Part shown: in pieces, positions 35,828-44,036 of the stretch
Layout of the letters: the number at the start of each line of letters is the position of its first letter
Numbering within the stretch: position 1 is the stretch's first letter
Assembly: GCF_023634845.1 (NCBI RefSeq)
Contig: NZ_JAMLJL010000002.1
Coordinates: 1 to 64,000 of the forward strand
Direction: 5' to 3'
Source: Flavobacterium amniphilum
Lineage (GTDB): Bacteria; Bacteroidota; Bacteroidia; Flavobacteriales; Flavobacteriaceae
DNA length: 64,000 nucleotides
Translations under genes and position numbers: made by a program
The notes under the pieces: model-generated
Seen by the model: only the letters and a program-made list of their open reading frames with translations
Told to the model about the DNA's origin: nothing
The model's database searches: none

Positions 35828-36881
35828 ATCAATTTATCAGGCAATTCATCCGGATTTTAAATTCAATGGTTCTTACCTCAGTAGAGAAGAACTATGTAAT
35901 ATTGCGCTTGATTATCTTGAAGATGATTTGGAATATCTTAAGAATACAGGTTCCTTTTTGCTTAAATGGTTTGATGACAATGATTTTATAGAAGTACAGA
36001 CTTCAGGTACTACCGGTACTCCTAAATTGATAACGGTGAATAAAATTGCGATGTATAATTCGGCAGTTGCTACGGGGTCTTTCTTTGGATTAAAATCCGG
36101 AAATACTGCTTTGTGTTGTCTTCCTGTGAAGTACATAGCCGGGAAAATGATGTTAATCCGGGCTTTGGTTTTAGGTTTGGAAATTGATTTGGTTGAACCA
36201 AAATCCTCACCAATGAATCGGGATAAATTTTACGATTTTGTTGCAATGGTGCCATTACAGGTTGAAAATTCAATTGATAAACTCAATTTAATTGGCCAAT
36301 TGATAATTGGCGGAACTAAATTAAAACCTGAATTAGCTTCAGAAATACTAAAATCTTCATGTAAGGCTTTTGAAACTTACAGCATGACTGAAACCGTCAC
36401 TCATGTTGCTGCCAAAAAAGTAGGAATGGAAGCTTTTAAAATTTTACCCAATGTTTCAATTTCATTGGATAACAGAGGTTGTCTGGTTATTGACGCACCG
36501 AAATTGAACCCTGGGATTATTGTTACAAATGATTTGGTTTCCATTATATCCGATGCAGAATTCATATGGAAAGGCAGGGCAGATAATGTGATTAATAGTG
36601 GTGGAATTAAGCTGTTTCCAGAACAAATTGAAGATAAAATTTCAGATAAAATAAACAATCGTTTTTTTATTGGCGGAATTCCGGACGATAGGCTGGGAGA
36701 GAAGTTGGCTCTGATTATTGAAGGTGAAAATTTTACAATTGAAGAAAAAATTTTCAAAGATCTTGAAAAGTATGAAAAGCCAAAAACAGTAATTTTTGTT
36801 TCGAAATTTCAGGAAACTGAAACAGGTAAAATAAAACGGAAAGAAATAATGAACTCAATCATAAAAAAAGAGCAACTTTAA
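35820..36881 (+). CDS. menE: o-Succinylbenzoate-CoA ligase-like AMP-binding protein
   Basis: 353 residues, a short ANL-superfamily enzyme. The P-loop-like signature is SGTTGTPK (about 63-70), and the A5 motif is FETYSMTETVTHVA. The hinge FIWKGRADNVINSGG leads to a small C-terminal domain ending in the catalytic Lys of TGKIKRKE. The compact N-terminal domain matches Bacteroidota MenE, which activates o-succinylbenzoate for menaquinone synthesis. Other menaquinone genes are not in the window. The terminator stem lies over its last codons. Confidence 0.85.
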   Translation: MTKSIYQAIHPDFKFNGSYLSREELCNIALDYLEDDLEYLKNTGSFLLKWFDDNDFIEVQTSGTTGTPKLITVNKIAMYNSAVATGSFFGLKSGNTALCCLPVKYIAGKMMLIRALVLGLEIDLVEPKSSPMNRDKFYDFVAMVPLQVENSIDKLNLIGQLIIGGTKLKPELASEILKSSCKAFETYSMTETVTHVAAKKVGMEAFKILPNVSISLDNRGCLVIDAPKLNPGIIVTNDLVSIISDAEFIWKGRADNVINSGGIKLFPEQIEDKISDKINNRFFIGGIPDDRLGEKLALIIEGENFTIEEKIFKDLEKYEKPKTVIFVSKFQETETGKIKRKEIMNSIIKKEQL

Positions 36882-36899
36882 ATGTTGCTCTTTTTTTTT
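36864..36899. terminator. Bidirectional terminator overlapping the menE stop codon
   Basis: GAGCAAC (36870-36876) pairs with GTTGCTC (36884-36890), with A and T runs outside. The menE stop TAA is in the loop. Confidence 0.9.
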
Positions 36900-36906
36900 A
36901 TCTATA

Positions 36907-37647
36907 TTAATCGGCATCAGGCGTGACGATTGTTGTTGAAGGTTTATGATCTTTATGTGACAGCGTAAAATTGATACCACAAAATAAGAAATGGGTATTA
37001 GTATTTTTACTGACACTAAAATCTCTTTGCCATAAATATCCTAAAGTAACCCCAAGGGAATTTGTAACCTGGTAACCTAAGCCTCCAAATAATCTGTTTC
37101 TGCTAAAAGCAGGTTTTGGTTCTTCACTGATAAAAAAGACTTCGTCATAAGCTGAGGCAAATAATGTTTTGGCTTCAATTTTTTCTTTATTTAACGGTAC
37201 AATAACATTCATACGATATCTGTAACGCTCTGCATTTACATTTAAATCAGTTACAGGATCATGAAAAAATCGTTTTTCGGCTCTGACACGTTGTTCAATT
37301 TTTACTCTTGAAATATAATTGGAGTAAACATATTGTACCCATACACGAAATTCTTCTCTTGAAATTTTATGTTCAGTATAGCTTGCATAACGACCAAGTC
37401 CAATAAATGCCTGATGTGACTTATTAAAAGTATAGCCACCGCCACCTTTTATTTCGTAATAATCGATTTCTGAAAATTTAGCGATTGAACGTGCTTGTGT
37501 TTCACCATATACATACCAATTTGGGTTAAATTTATAGGTAAGTGAAAGGGTTGCAAAACCCGATAGATGCTCTTTCTGTTGTGCATTGGCCACAAGACTT
37601 ATGAGAAGGGTAGTGCAAACAAGAAATAATGGAAACTTCTTTGTCAT
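36907..37647 (-). CDS. DUF2490 outer membrane beta-barrel protein
   Basis: 246 residues with a signal peptide (about 1-22, ending VANAQ). It shows alternating strands of a small barrel: GFATLSLTYKFNPNWYVYGE, YYEIKGGGGYTF, RVKIEQRVRAEKRFF, FLFCGINFTLSH. RFF and YRYR motifs are typical of DUF2490, a Bacteroidota outer membrane family. No partner gene is evident. A terminator lies at each side. Confidence 0.85.
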   Translation of the reverse strand: MTKKFPLFLVCTTLLISLVANAQQKEHLSGFATLSLTYKFNPNWYVYGETQARSIAKFSEIDYYEIKGGGGYTFNKSHQAFIGLGRYASYTEHKISREEFRVWVQYVYSNYISRVKIEQRVRAEKRFFHDPVTDLNVNAERYRYRMNVIVPLNKEKIEAKTLFASAYDEVFFISEEPKPAFSRNRLFGGLGYQVTNSLGVTLGYLWQRDFSVSKNTNTHFLFCGINFTLSHKDHKPSTTIVTPDAD

Positions 37648-37730
37648 TTTAGTAGTTAGTTGTAAGAAATTAATGTTTAGTAAAAGTTGTGTGTTTGTGA
37701 TATATCTATTAAATTTTTAAAAAAAGATTT

Positions 37731-37762
37731 AAAAAAAAGAGACTAAGATTTAGTCTCTTTTT
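37731..37762. terminator. Bidirectional terminator
   Basis: GAGACTAA (37739-37746) pairs with TTAGTCTC (37750-37757), A run before and T run after. It ends the PiT transporter transcript. Confidence 0.85.
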
Positions 37763-37777
37763 ATGAAGTGAATTATT

Positions 37778-39097
37778 TTAAATAAAAATTCTCAGGAAAT
37801 AATATATGATTGTTGCTAAAAGCGCTGACACTGGTATTGTTAATATCCATGCCCACAATAAGTTAACGGTAACTCCCCAACGAACTGCAGATACACGTTT
37901 TGTTACACCAACACCAATGATCGATCCGGTAATCGTGTGAGTTGTTGATACAGGGATTTTAAAATGTTCAGTAATGAATAAAGTTAATGCTCCTGCAGAT
38001 TCTGCAACCACACCTTCGAAAGCAGTTACTTTAGTGATTTTAGATCCCATTGTTTTTACAATTTTCCATCCACCACTTAAAGTTCCAAGTCCGATTACCG
38101 TATAACATGCTAATGGAATCCATTCCGGCATATTCGCTTTAATTCCTTTTTCTTCATTCGGAAGAACAACCTGTAACCATTCCGGCATTGATAAAACATC
38201 TACACCACTGGTATTGATATATACAGCAACAGCAGCTGCAATAATACCCATAACTTTTTGGGAATCATTACCACCGTGACCTAAACTGAATGCTGCCGAT
38301 GATAATAATTGTGTTCTTTTTAAAATAGTTTCTGCTTTACCTGCTGAAAAACTACTGAATAATAAACAAATAGTTGATAATGAAAAGATAATAAATCCTA
38401 CTAATAACCATTTAATATTTTCAGGTTCACCAACCACACTCCAGAAATGTGAATCAAATCTTGGCTTCTTTATTTTATCGTAACTTTTCATTACGATTGA
38501 CAGGAACCAAACGGTAGCTATCATGAACGATACAGTGAAAATTTTTGGATAGATGCTCTTTTTGGCTGAATACATAAACCATAAAGAAACTAAATAAGAT
38601 ATTAACATTCCCACGATTGGTGCTAATGCAATGAAAGCAATAACAACCAATACACCACTGGGTAATAACTCACCTTCTTTAGTGGCTTTGAACCAGTTTA
38701 CGATTGCTAATCCCGAATGCTCCGGATCAATAACTCTTCCTGAAAAACCGTGAGCTAAAGCTGCTCCTGCAAATCCTCCGATTAATGTATGTGATGATGA
38801 TGAAGGAATTCCTTTCCACCATGTGAATAAATTCCAGATAATTGCTGCTATGATACCGGCAAGAATTACAACTAAATCAATATTAGCTGTACTTGCAGTT
38901 TTTGCAACTGTGTCTGCTACACCAAATCCAAATACCCAGTAAGCAAGAAAGTTGAAAAACGCTGCCCAAACAACTGCCTGGAAAGGTGTTAAAACTTTTG
39001 TTGCCACAATGGTTGCAATGGAGTTTGCTGCATCATGAAAGCCGTTAATATAGTCAAATAGTAAGGCTAGGACTATAATGATAATAAGTAATGTCAT
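37778..39097 (-). CDS. pit: PiT-family inorganic phosphate transporter
   Basis: 439 residues with about ten transmembrane helices. The PiT signatures are duplicated: FDYINGFHDAANSIATIVATKVL at the N-terminus and SLGHGGNDSQKVMGI in the middle. GGFAGAALAHGF and HFKIPVSTTHTITGSIIGVG complete the fold. It imports phosphate with H+ or as a metal-phosphate complex. It is in an operon with the DUF47 protein 23 bp upstream. Candidate phosphate-regulon-like operators precede the operon at 39805-39853. Confidence 0.95.
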   Translation of the reverse strand: MTLLIIIIVLALLFDYINGFHDAANSIATIVATKVLTPFQAVVWAAFFNFLAYWVFGFGVADTVAKTASTANIDLVVILAGIIAAIIWNLFTWWKGIPSSSSHTLIGGFAGAALAHGFSGRVIDPEHSGLAIVNWFKATKEGELLPSGVLVVIAFIALAPIVGMLISYLVSLWFMYSAKKSIYPKIFTVSFMIATVWFLSIVMKSYDKIKKPRFDSHFWSVVGEPENIKWLLVGFIIFSLSTICLLFSSFSAGKAETILKRTQLLSSAAFSLGHGGNDSQKVMGIIAAAVAVYINTSGVDVLSMPEWLQVVLPNEEKGIKANMPEWIPLACYTVIGLGTLSGGWKIVKTMGSKITKVTAFEGVVAESAGALTLFITEHFKIPVSTTHTITGSIIGVGVTKRVSAVRWGVTVNLLWAWILTIPVSALLATIIYYFLRIFI

Positions 39098-39120
39098 ACG
39101 ATGTTAACCTGAAAAAGGTA

Positions 39121-39765
39121 TTAAGAGTGTTTAACAGAAATTTGTTCAATTACATTCGAAACGCCTTTACATCTGTCTGAAGCCATTTCAAGAGCAGATA
39201 AAACTTCTTTGTACTTAATTACTTTGATAGCATCAGTTTCATTTTCGAAGATATCAGCAACTGCTTTATCGAAAACCACATCACCTTTGCTTTCCAATTT
39301 GTTGATTTTTTTACAAATTGCTTTAATAGAACCGTGATTTTTCAAATCTTTCAATTCTTTTACCGCAGTATTAATCAATTGACAAGCCTCTAAATTGATT
39401 TCTGTTAATTTACGGATTGACTTTGTGATTTTTTCAACTTGGTACAAACGCATTCTGCTTGCTGCTCCCTGCATGTTGTCAGCAACATTGTCCATTGATT
39501 TAATTAAAGCATTGATATCTTCTCTGTCAAAGGGAGTTATGAAATTTTTACTTAACTCTAATTGAGTTTTATGCGTAATATTTTCTATTTTATTTTCTAA
39601 CTCTTCAATTTTTTTGAAGTAATTTTCTCTTTCTTCTTTCGGAGCATTTACAGCCTCGTGTAAAGTTTCTGCTAAAATTACTAATGTACCACTCGCTTGT
39701 TCAAATAAAGGGAAGAATTTTGTGTCCTTTGGTACTAAAAATTGAAAGATACTGTTTAGGTTCAT
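39121..39765 (-). CDS. DUF47 (PhoU-like) phosphate transport accessory protein
   Basis: 214 residues, all helical. It has KFFPLFEQASGTLVILAETL near the N-terminus, FITPFDREDINALIKSMDNVAD and VADIFENETDAIKVIKYKEVLSALEMASDRCKGVSN. These acidic/aspartate patterns are typical of DUF47, a PhoU-related family that almost always pairs with PiT transporters and modulates them. First gene of the two-gene operon. A TACTTTTG -7 box lies 21 bp upstream of the ATG without a matching -33 element. Confidence 0.93.
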   Translation of the reverse strand: MNLNSIFQFLVPKDTKFFPLFEQASGTLVILAETLHEAVNAPKEERENYFKKIEELENKIENITHKTQLELSKNFITPFDREDINALIKSMDNVADNMQGAASRMRLYQVEKITKSIRKLTEINLEACQLINTAVKELKDLKNHGSIKAICKKINKLESKGDVVFDKAVADIFENETDAIKVIKYKEVLSALEMASDRCKGVSNVIEQISVKHS

Positions 39766-39785
39766 GTTTTTAAGTTTTAATGCTG

Positions 39786-39853
39786 CAAAAGTAGATAGCC
39801 TATGTTAAGAAATCATTAAGTTAATATCAAACTCCTATTAACATTTTGATAAC
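39786..39853 (-). promoter_or_regulatory. pit operon promoter with 11-bp-phased TTAA array
   Basis: The -7 box TACTTTTG reads on the minus strand at 39793-39786. Upstream of it, plus-strand pentamers TTAAG (39805), TTAAG (39816), TCAAA (39827), TTAAC (39838) and ATAAC (39849) fall at exact 11-bp steps. This suits an OmpR/PhoB-family activator covering the missing -33 region. TTAA is common in AT-rich DNA, so the weaker sites may be chance. Confidence 0.5.
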
Positions 39854-39929
39854 GTTTTATTAATATTTAAAAGGGTGAGAGTTGTGTAAAGTTAGGCTAA
39901 ATTAATCCTTAAACACTTATAAAACAACA

Positions 39930-39955
39930 AAGAGGATTGAAAATCCAATCCTCTC
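39930..39955 (-). terminator. Terminator after the phytase gene
   Basis: AGAGGATTG (39931-39939) pairs with CAATCCTCT (39946-39954). Read on the minus strand, a T-rich tail follows. Confidence 0.8.
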
Positions 39956-39976
39956 CGTCAATAAAAAAACAGACAG

Positions 39977-41002
39977 CTACTTCTGGATTTCTTTCAGTAT
40001 TTTGTTAAAATCATATACGTAAAACTCTTTGGAATCGTTCATGGCAACAAAAATTCCTTTTGGAAATTTAGAGCCTAAATTTGCGGTTGTCACATCACAT
40101 CCATCGGTCTCAACAGTAGTTAAATTAATCGCTTTGATGAATTTGTTTGTTACGCGGTCAAAGACGTTAAAATAGCCTCTTTGTTGATCAGAAATCAGAA
40201 TGTATCCACCTTTTTCAGAAGTTCTGGCAATCGCTATTCCTTCAATATCCGTCAAGAATTTATCCTGACCGATAACCGCCAGTTCCTGATTACCTTTTGA
40301 AGGCTCTGCATAATACTTACGTACTCCAAATTCCTCATCGGAATAATATATGAATCCGTTTTCAGCATCTACTGCTATGGCTTCAATTTCTTTTTTAGCA
40401 CTGAACTTTCCGAATTTTCTGACTAAAGTTGCTTTGATTTGATTGCCGGTATTTTGTAATTCATATTGATATAAATAACCTTCCTTTGGACCTTCTTTTC
40501 TTCCTACTATTACATACATTTTCTTTGAAGTAGGCGAGTGGTAAAAAGATATGCCCATCGGCTGTCTTAAATTCGGCTTGGTTTCATCAGCAAAAACTTT
40601 TATTCCGCCATTGTCCAAAGGTTTCATATCCGGTACAGAATAAATGCGGATTTGTTGTTTTTCTCTTTCTGCAAAAGCTAAGATGGCAGTACTTACCGAA
40701 TCATTAATTTTAAAATCATAAGCCAAATCAACATTGTTCGGTCTTCCTAAATTACGGATGGTTTTACTTTCAATGATTTTTCCTTTTAAATCAAAGGCAT
40801 ATATGCCACCGTTAGTTTCTTTGTCGGTTCCGAAGATAATACTTTGCGAAGGTTTTTCAGGATTTACCCAAATGGCCGGATCATCTGTGTCATTGATCGT
40901 TTTTTGTGTAATAAAATCAGGTTTTATTTCTGTCAGTTTGACTTCTTGATTACAACTGAATAATGTTGCTGAGGCATATATATATATGATGTATTTTTTC
41001 AT
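39977..41002 (-). CDS. Beta-propeller phytase lipoprotein
   Basis: 341 residues from ATG 41002. Lipoprotein signal with FSC, lipidated Cys17. DDPAIWVNPEKPSQS is the beta-propeller phytase signature, and FGTDKETNGGIYAFDL, GRPNNVDLAYDF and DIEGIAIAR add acidic calcium-binding loops. The enzyme releases phosphate from phytate stepwise. Lipidation would place it at the outer membrane, possibly at the cell surface. It is 18 bp downstream of a TonB-dependent receptor gene, so hydrolysis and uptake are likely coupled. A terminator follows. Confidence 0.93.
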   Translation of the reverse strand: MKKYIIYIYASATLFSCNQEVKLTEIKPDFITQKTINDTDDPAIWVNPEKPSQSIIFGTDKETNGGIYAFDLKGKIIESKTIRNLGRPNNVDLAYDFKINDSVSTAILAFAEREKQQIRIYSVPDMKPLDNGGIKVFADETKPNLRQPMGISFYHSPTSKKMYVIVGRKEGPKEGYLYQYELQNTGNQIKATLVRKFGKFSAKKEIEAIAVDAENGFIYYSDEEFGVRKYYAEPSKGNQELAVIGQDKFLTDIEGIAIARTSEKGGYILISDQQRGYFNVFDRVTNKFIKAINLTTVETDGCDVTTANLGSKFPKGIFVAMNDSKEFYVYDFNKILKEIQK

Positions 41003-41020
41003 TTTTTGCATTCTAAATAA

Positions 41021-43870
41021 TTAATAAAGGTCGTATTTTAATCCTAAATTGAGTGTTTTTCCATAATATTCCAATTGGGAGACTCTTGAATTTGTTCCTT
41101 GGTAATAACGTAGCGGTTGATTTGTCAGGTTATTCAGATTTAAATAAAAACTTAAGTTTTTGCTGAATGTTACATTCGCATTGAAATCAAGGAAAAATTG
41201 CTTGTCGTAATAACGGTCTTCAAAATCACGTCCGCCCAATTCGTCCAGATAAGCGTCTGAAAAGTTACCTGATAAACGTAAGTTGAATCTTTTTGTAGAG
41301 TAATTGATTGAACTGTTAAATATATTTGGTGTGGCTTGTGGTAAATCCATATCGCCTCGTACTTCACCGTCTTCATTTCTGATTCCTTTCGCTTTTGAAG
41401 TCAGATAGGTATAATTGACATATACACTGAAGTTTTTAGCAAAACCAGGTAAAAAATCCAATCGCCTCTGAAATGAAAATTCAGCACCTAAAACTGAAGC
41501 ATTGTCACCATTCATAGGTTTGAAAACATCATAACCGTCTGTGTTTTCTGATTGGAACTTATAAATAAAGTCATTAATTCTTTTATAAAATAAACCTCCA
41601 GAAACAATTCCGACCGATTTGAAATAATGTTCTGCCATAAAATCAAAATTCATTGAAGTTGTTGGTGTTAAATCAGGATTTCCTAAATAAATTTCTTCCT
41701 CTTCACGGTTAATTTCTCTATACGGAACCAAATCAATATAATTGGGACGGGCCAGTGTATTCGTCCATGCAGCTCTTAAAATTGTGTTTGGAGTTGCATT
41801 GTATTTAAAATGAACACTTGGAAGGAAATTGGTATAGGAATTTTTGTCATTAAGTTTATTAGTTCCTTCAAATTCACCGTCTTCATCAAAAACAACTTGA
41901 TTTCCTTTGCTGTCTATTGTAGTATTTTCGATACGGATACCTGTTAAAACACTGAAAATCTCAGAAATTTTTTGGTTTATCATCGCGTAACCGGCAAAAA
42001 CATTCTCTTTTACATTGAAATTTGCTGTTATATATTCTTCGGGTTTGTCTTCTGCTTCAAAAAGTGTACTATTGTTTAAATCCAGATTACCAATGTAATT
42101 CGGGTTGGCAAAAGAACCCACCTGGTATTGACTTCCGGCTAAGAAATCTGAATCGGAATAATTTGTAGTCGGTATATCACCCAAAGTATCCATTTCACTG
42201 CCTAACGGACTGTATTCCGTGAAACTGCCATTTCTGTTTTTATCCTTCAGACGTGTTTTAATACCAAATTTTAAATTTCCGTATTGATTGCTAACAAGTG
42301 AAGCCGGGATTTGAAGGTTTACCAATAGATTAATGTCCTTTTCTTCTGTATGTTTACTTTCATCGGTTAATTCGTCAAATTCAAAATCTCTGTAATCTGC
42401 ATCTGATTCATTTACAGGAGTAAACCAAGGATTTTCTGAATCATTATTATAATTAATATTGTATTCACTTTTGTAAGCTACATACCGTTCATGTTCTTTG
42501 TCTTCTGATGCAATTGCATAGGAAGCTAACCAGTCCAATTGAAGGTTATTTATTAAATGATTTCCTCCCAAACTGTAGTTTTGCATACGTTGGTCTTCCA
42601 AACGTGTATTTTTATGACGACCTCCCGAAATGCCCTGTTTGTTTTCACGTGTTGCTTTAATAGGGAATGAAAGTAAATTTCCATTTGCCCCAACTGAAAA
42701 ATCACCTGAATTAATATCTTCTCCATCTAAAATTTCCTGTCCGAATGCAAATCGTTGTTCACGATCGTCACGCCAATTGTAAATGGATTTAAAGTATAAT
42801 GTATTGGCGTTATCGAGCTTATAATCCAAATTTGCCGAAAAACTTCTTCGGATACGTTGGATTCTGTATTCCCTGGCTTCAACCTGTTTCACATACGGAT
42901 TTACATCCACTTCTTCTAAATTATCAGGATCTCCGTTATTGTATTCAAATTCGTCCTCCCATTCGGCCTCAATATTGTCGCTTCCAAAGGCACGGTCATT
43001 GAAAGAAGTTGAGACCAACCAACCTAATTTCCCGTTTTTAGTCCGGTTTCCCAAAAGAAATGAACCGTTTAAAATTCTTTTATCCGTTATAAAACTGATA
43101 CCACTTCCCAAAGTTGTCGATAAACGGAATTTTTGAGGGGAAGTTTTGGTAATTAAATTTACTGAACCTCCAAGTGCATCGGCATCCATATCCGGAGTTA
43201 CGGCTTTATTAACTTCAACCGTCTGAATCATATCTGTCGGAATTAAATCCATCTGAACATTGCGATTATCACCTTCTGCAGAAGGGATACGGCTTCCGTT
43301 TAAAGTAACCGAATTCAGCTGGGGAGAAAGTCCGCGTACAATAATATTACGGGCTTCTCCCTGATCAACCTGCATGGTAATACCAGGAACGCGTTTAACC
43401 GCATCTCCAATATTGGAATCCGGGAATTTTCCAATTTGATCTGTTGAAATTATATTGGTGATATTGTCTTTGTTCTTTTGGTTATTCAATGCTTTGGCCT
43501 GACCATCATTGCGATAACCCTCGATTTCAACTTCATTTAAAATCAATTTTTCAGGATTTAACTGTATAGTTAGGTTTAAAGTTTTACTTTCTTCAATTAT
43601 TACAGAAGCTTCATAATCCTGGTATCCTAAATAGGTTACTTTAAGCACATAATTTCCTTTAGGGAGTGAAATAATGGAAAAGCTTCCGTCAAAATCACTG
43701 GAAACTTCTTTCCGTAATGATTCGATCATCACTTTGGCTCCTGGCAAAGAAAAGTTATGTTCATCGATAACTTTACCTTTTAAAGAACCATTTTGGGCGA
43801 CTGTTCCGTGTGTTGCAAACAGTAAAATTACCGTTACAGCCAGCCAATTTAAAATAGTTTGTTTTTTCAT
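41021..43870 (-). CDS. TonB-dependent receptor paired with phytase
   Basis: 949 residues from ATG 43870, signal peptide ending GTVAQ. Carboxypeptidase-like domain at about 30-110 (LKGKVIDEHNFSLPGAKVMIE). Plug at about 125-240 with VPGITMQVDQGEARNIIVRG, LNSVTLNGSRIPS and DADALGGSVNLITK. Large barrel with a C-terminal aromatic strand (LNLGLKYDLY). This matches full-length TonB-ExbBD-energised transporters. With the phytase downstream in the same transcript, it probably imports phytate, lower inositol phosphates or another phosphate compound. It has its own good promoter at 43895-43923. Confidence 0.92.
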   Translation of the reverse strand: MKKQTILNWLAVTVILLFATHGTVAQNGSLKGKVIDEHNFSLPGAKVMIESLRKEVSSDFDGSFSIISLPKGNYVLKVTYLGYQDYEASVIIEESKTLNLTIQLNPEKLILNEVEIEGYRNDGQAKALNNQKNKDNITNIISTDQIGKFPDSNIGDAVKRVPGITMQVDQGEARNIIVRGLSPQLNSVTLNGSRIPSAEGDNRNVQMDLIPTDMIQTVEVNKAVTPDMDADALGGSVNLITKTSPQKFRLSTTLGSGISFITDKRILNGSFLLGNRTKNGKLGWLVSTSFNDRAFGSDNIEAEWEDEFEYNNGDPDNLEEVDVNPYVKQVEAREYRIQRIRRSFSANLDYKLDNANTLYFKSIYNWRDDREQRFAFGQEILDGEDINSGDFSVGANGNLLSFPIKATRENKQGISGGRHKNTRLEDQRMQNYSLGGNHLINNLQLDWLASYAIASEDKEHERYVAYKSEYNINYNNDSENPWFTPVNESDADYRDFEFDELTDESKHTEEKDINLLVNLQIPASLVSNQYGNLKFGIKTRLKDKNRNGSFTEYSPLGSEMDTLGDIPTTNYSDSDFLAGSQYQVGSFANPNYIGNLDLNNSTLFEAEDKPEEYITANFNVKENVFAGYAMINQKISEIFSVLTGIRIENTTIDSKGNQVVFDEDGEFEGTNKLNDKNSYTNFLPSVHFKYNATPNTILRAAWTNTLARPNYIDLVPYREINREEEEIYLGNPDLTPTTSMNFDFMAEHYFKSVGIVSGGLFYKRINDFIYKFQSENTDGYDVFKPMNGDNASVLGAEFSFQRRLDFLPGFAKNFSVYVNYTYLTSKAKGIRNEDGEVRGDMDLPQATPNIFNSSINYSTKRFNLRLSGNFSDAYLDELGGRDFEDRYYDKQFFLDFNANVTFSKNLSFYLNLNNLTNQPLRYYQGTNSRVSQLEYYGKTLNLGLKYDLY

Positions 43871-43894
43871 CTGATAAGTTTTAATTTTTTTTGG

Positions 43895-43923
43895 CAAAGC
43901 TATATATCATAGAGTTTTACAAA
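43895..43923 (-). promoter_or_regulatory. Flavobacterial promoter for the receptor-phytase operon
   Basis: Minus-strand TTTG (43923-43920), a 17-bp spacer and TAGCTTTG (43902-43895). Both elements match the -33/-7 consensus, and the box lies 25 bp above the start codon. Confidence 0.65.
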
Positions 43924-44036
43924 AAATAAGCATAGGCAACAAAGAAGAAACATAAAAGAAAATGTGTGTAATAATAAGGCAACATTAATATTGATTTTAC
44001 ATTCCAATAACTTTATAAAAAGAAATGCCTCGAAAG

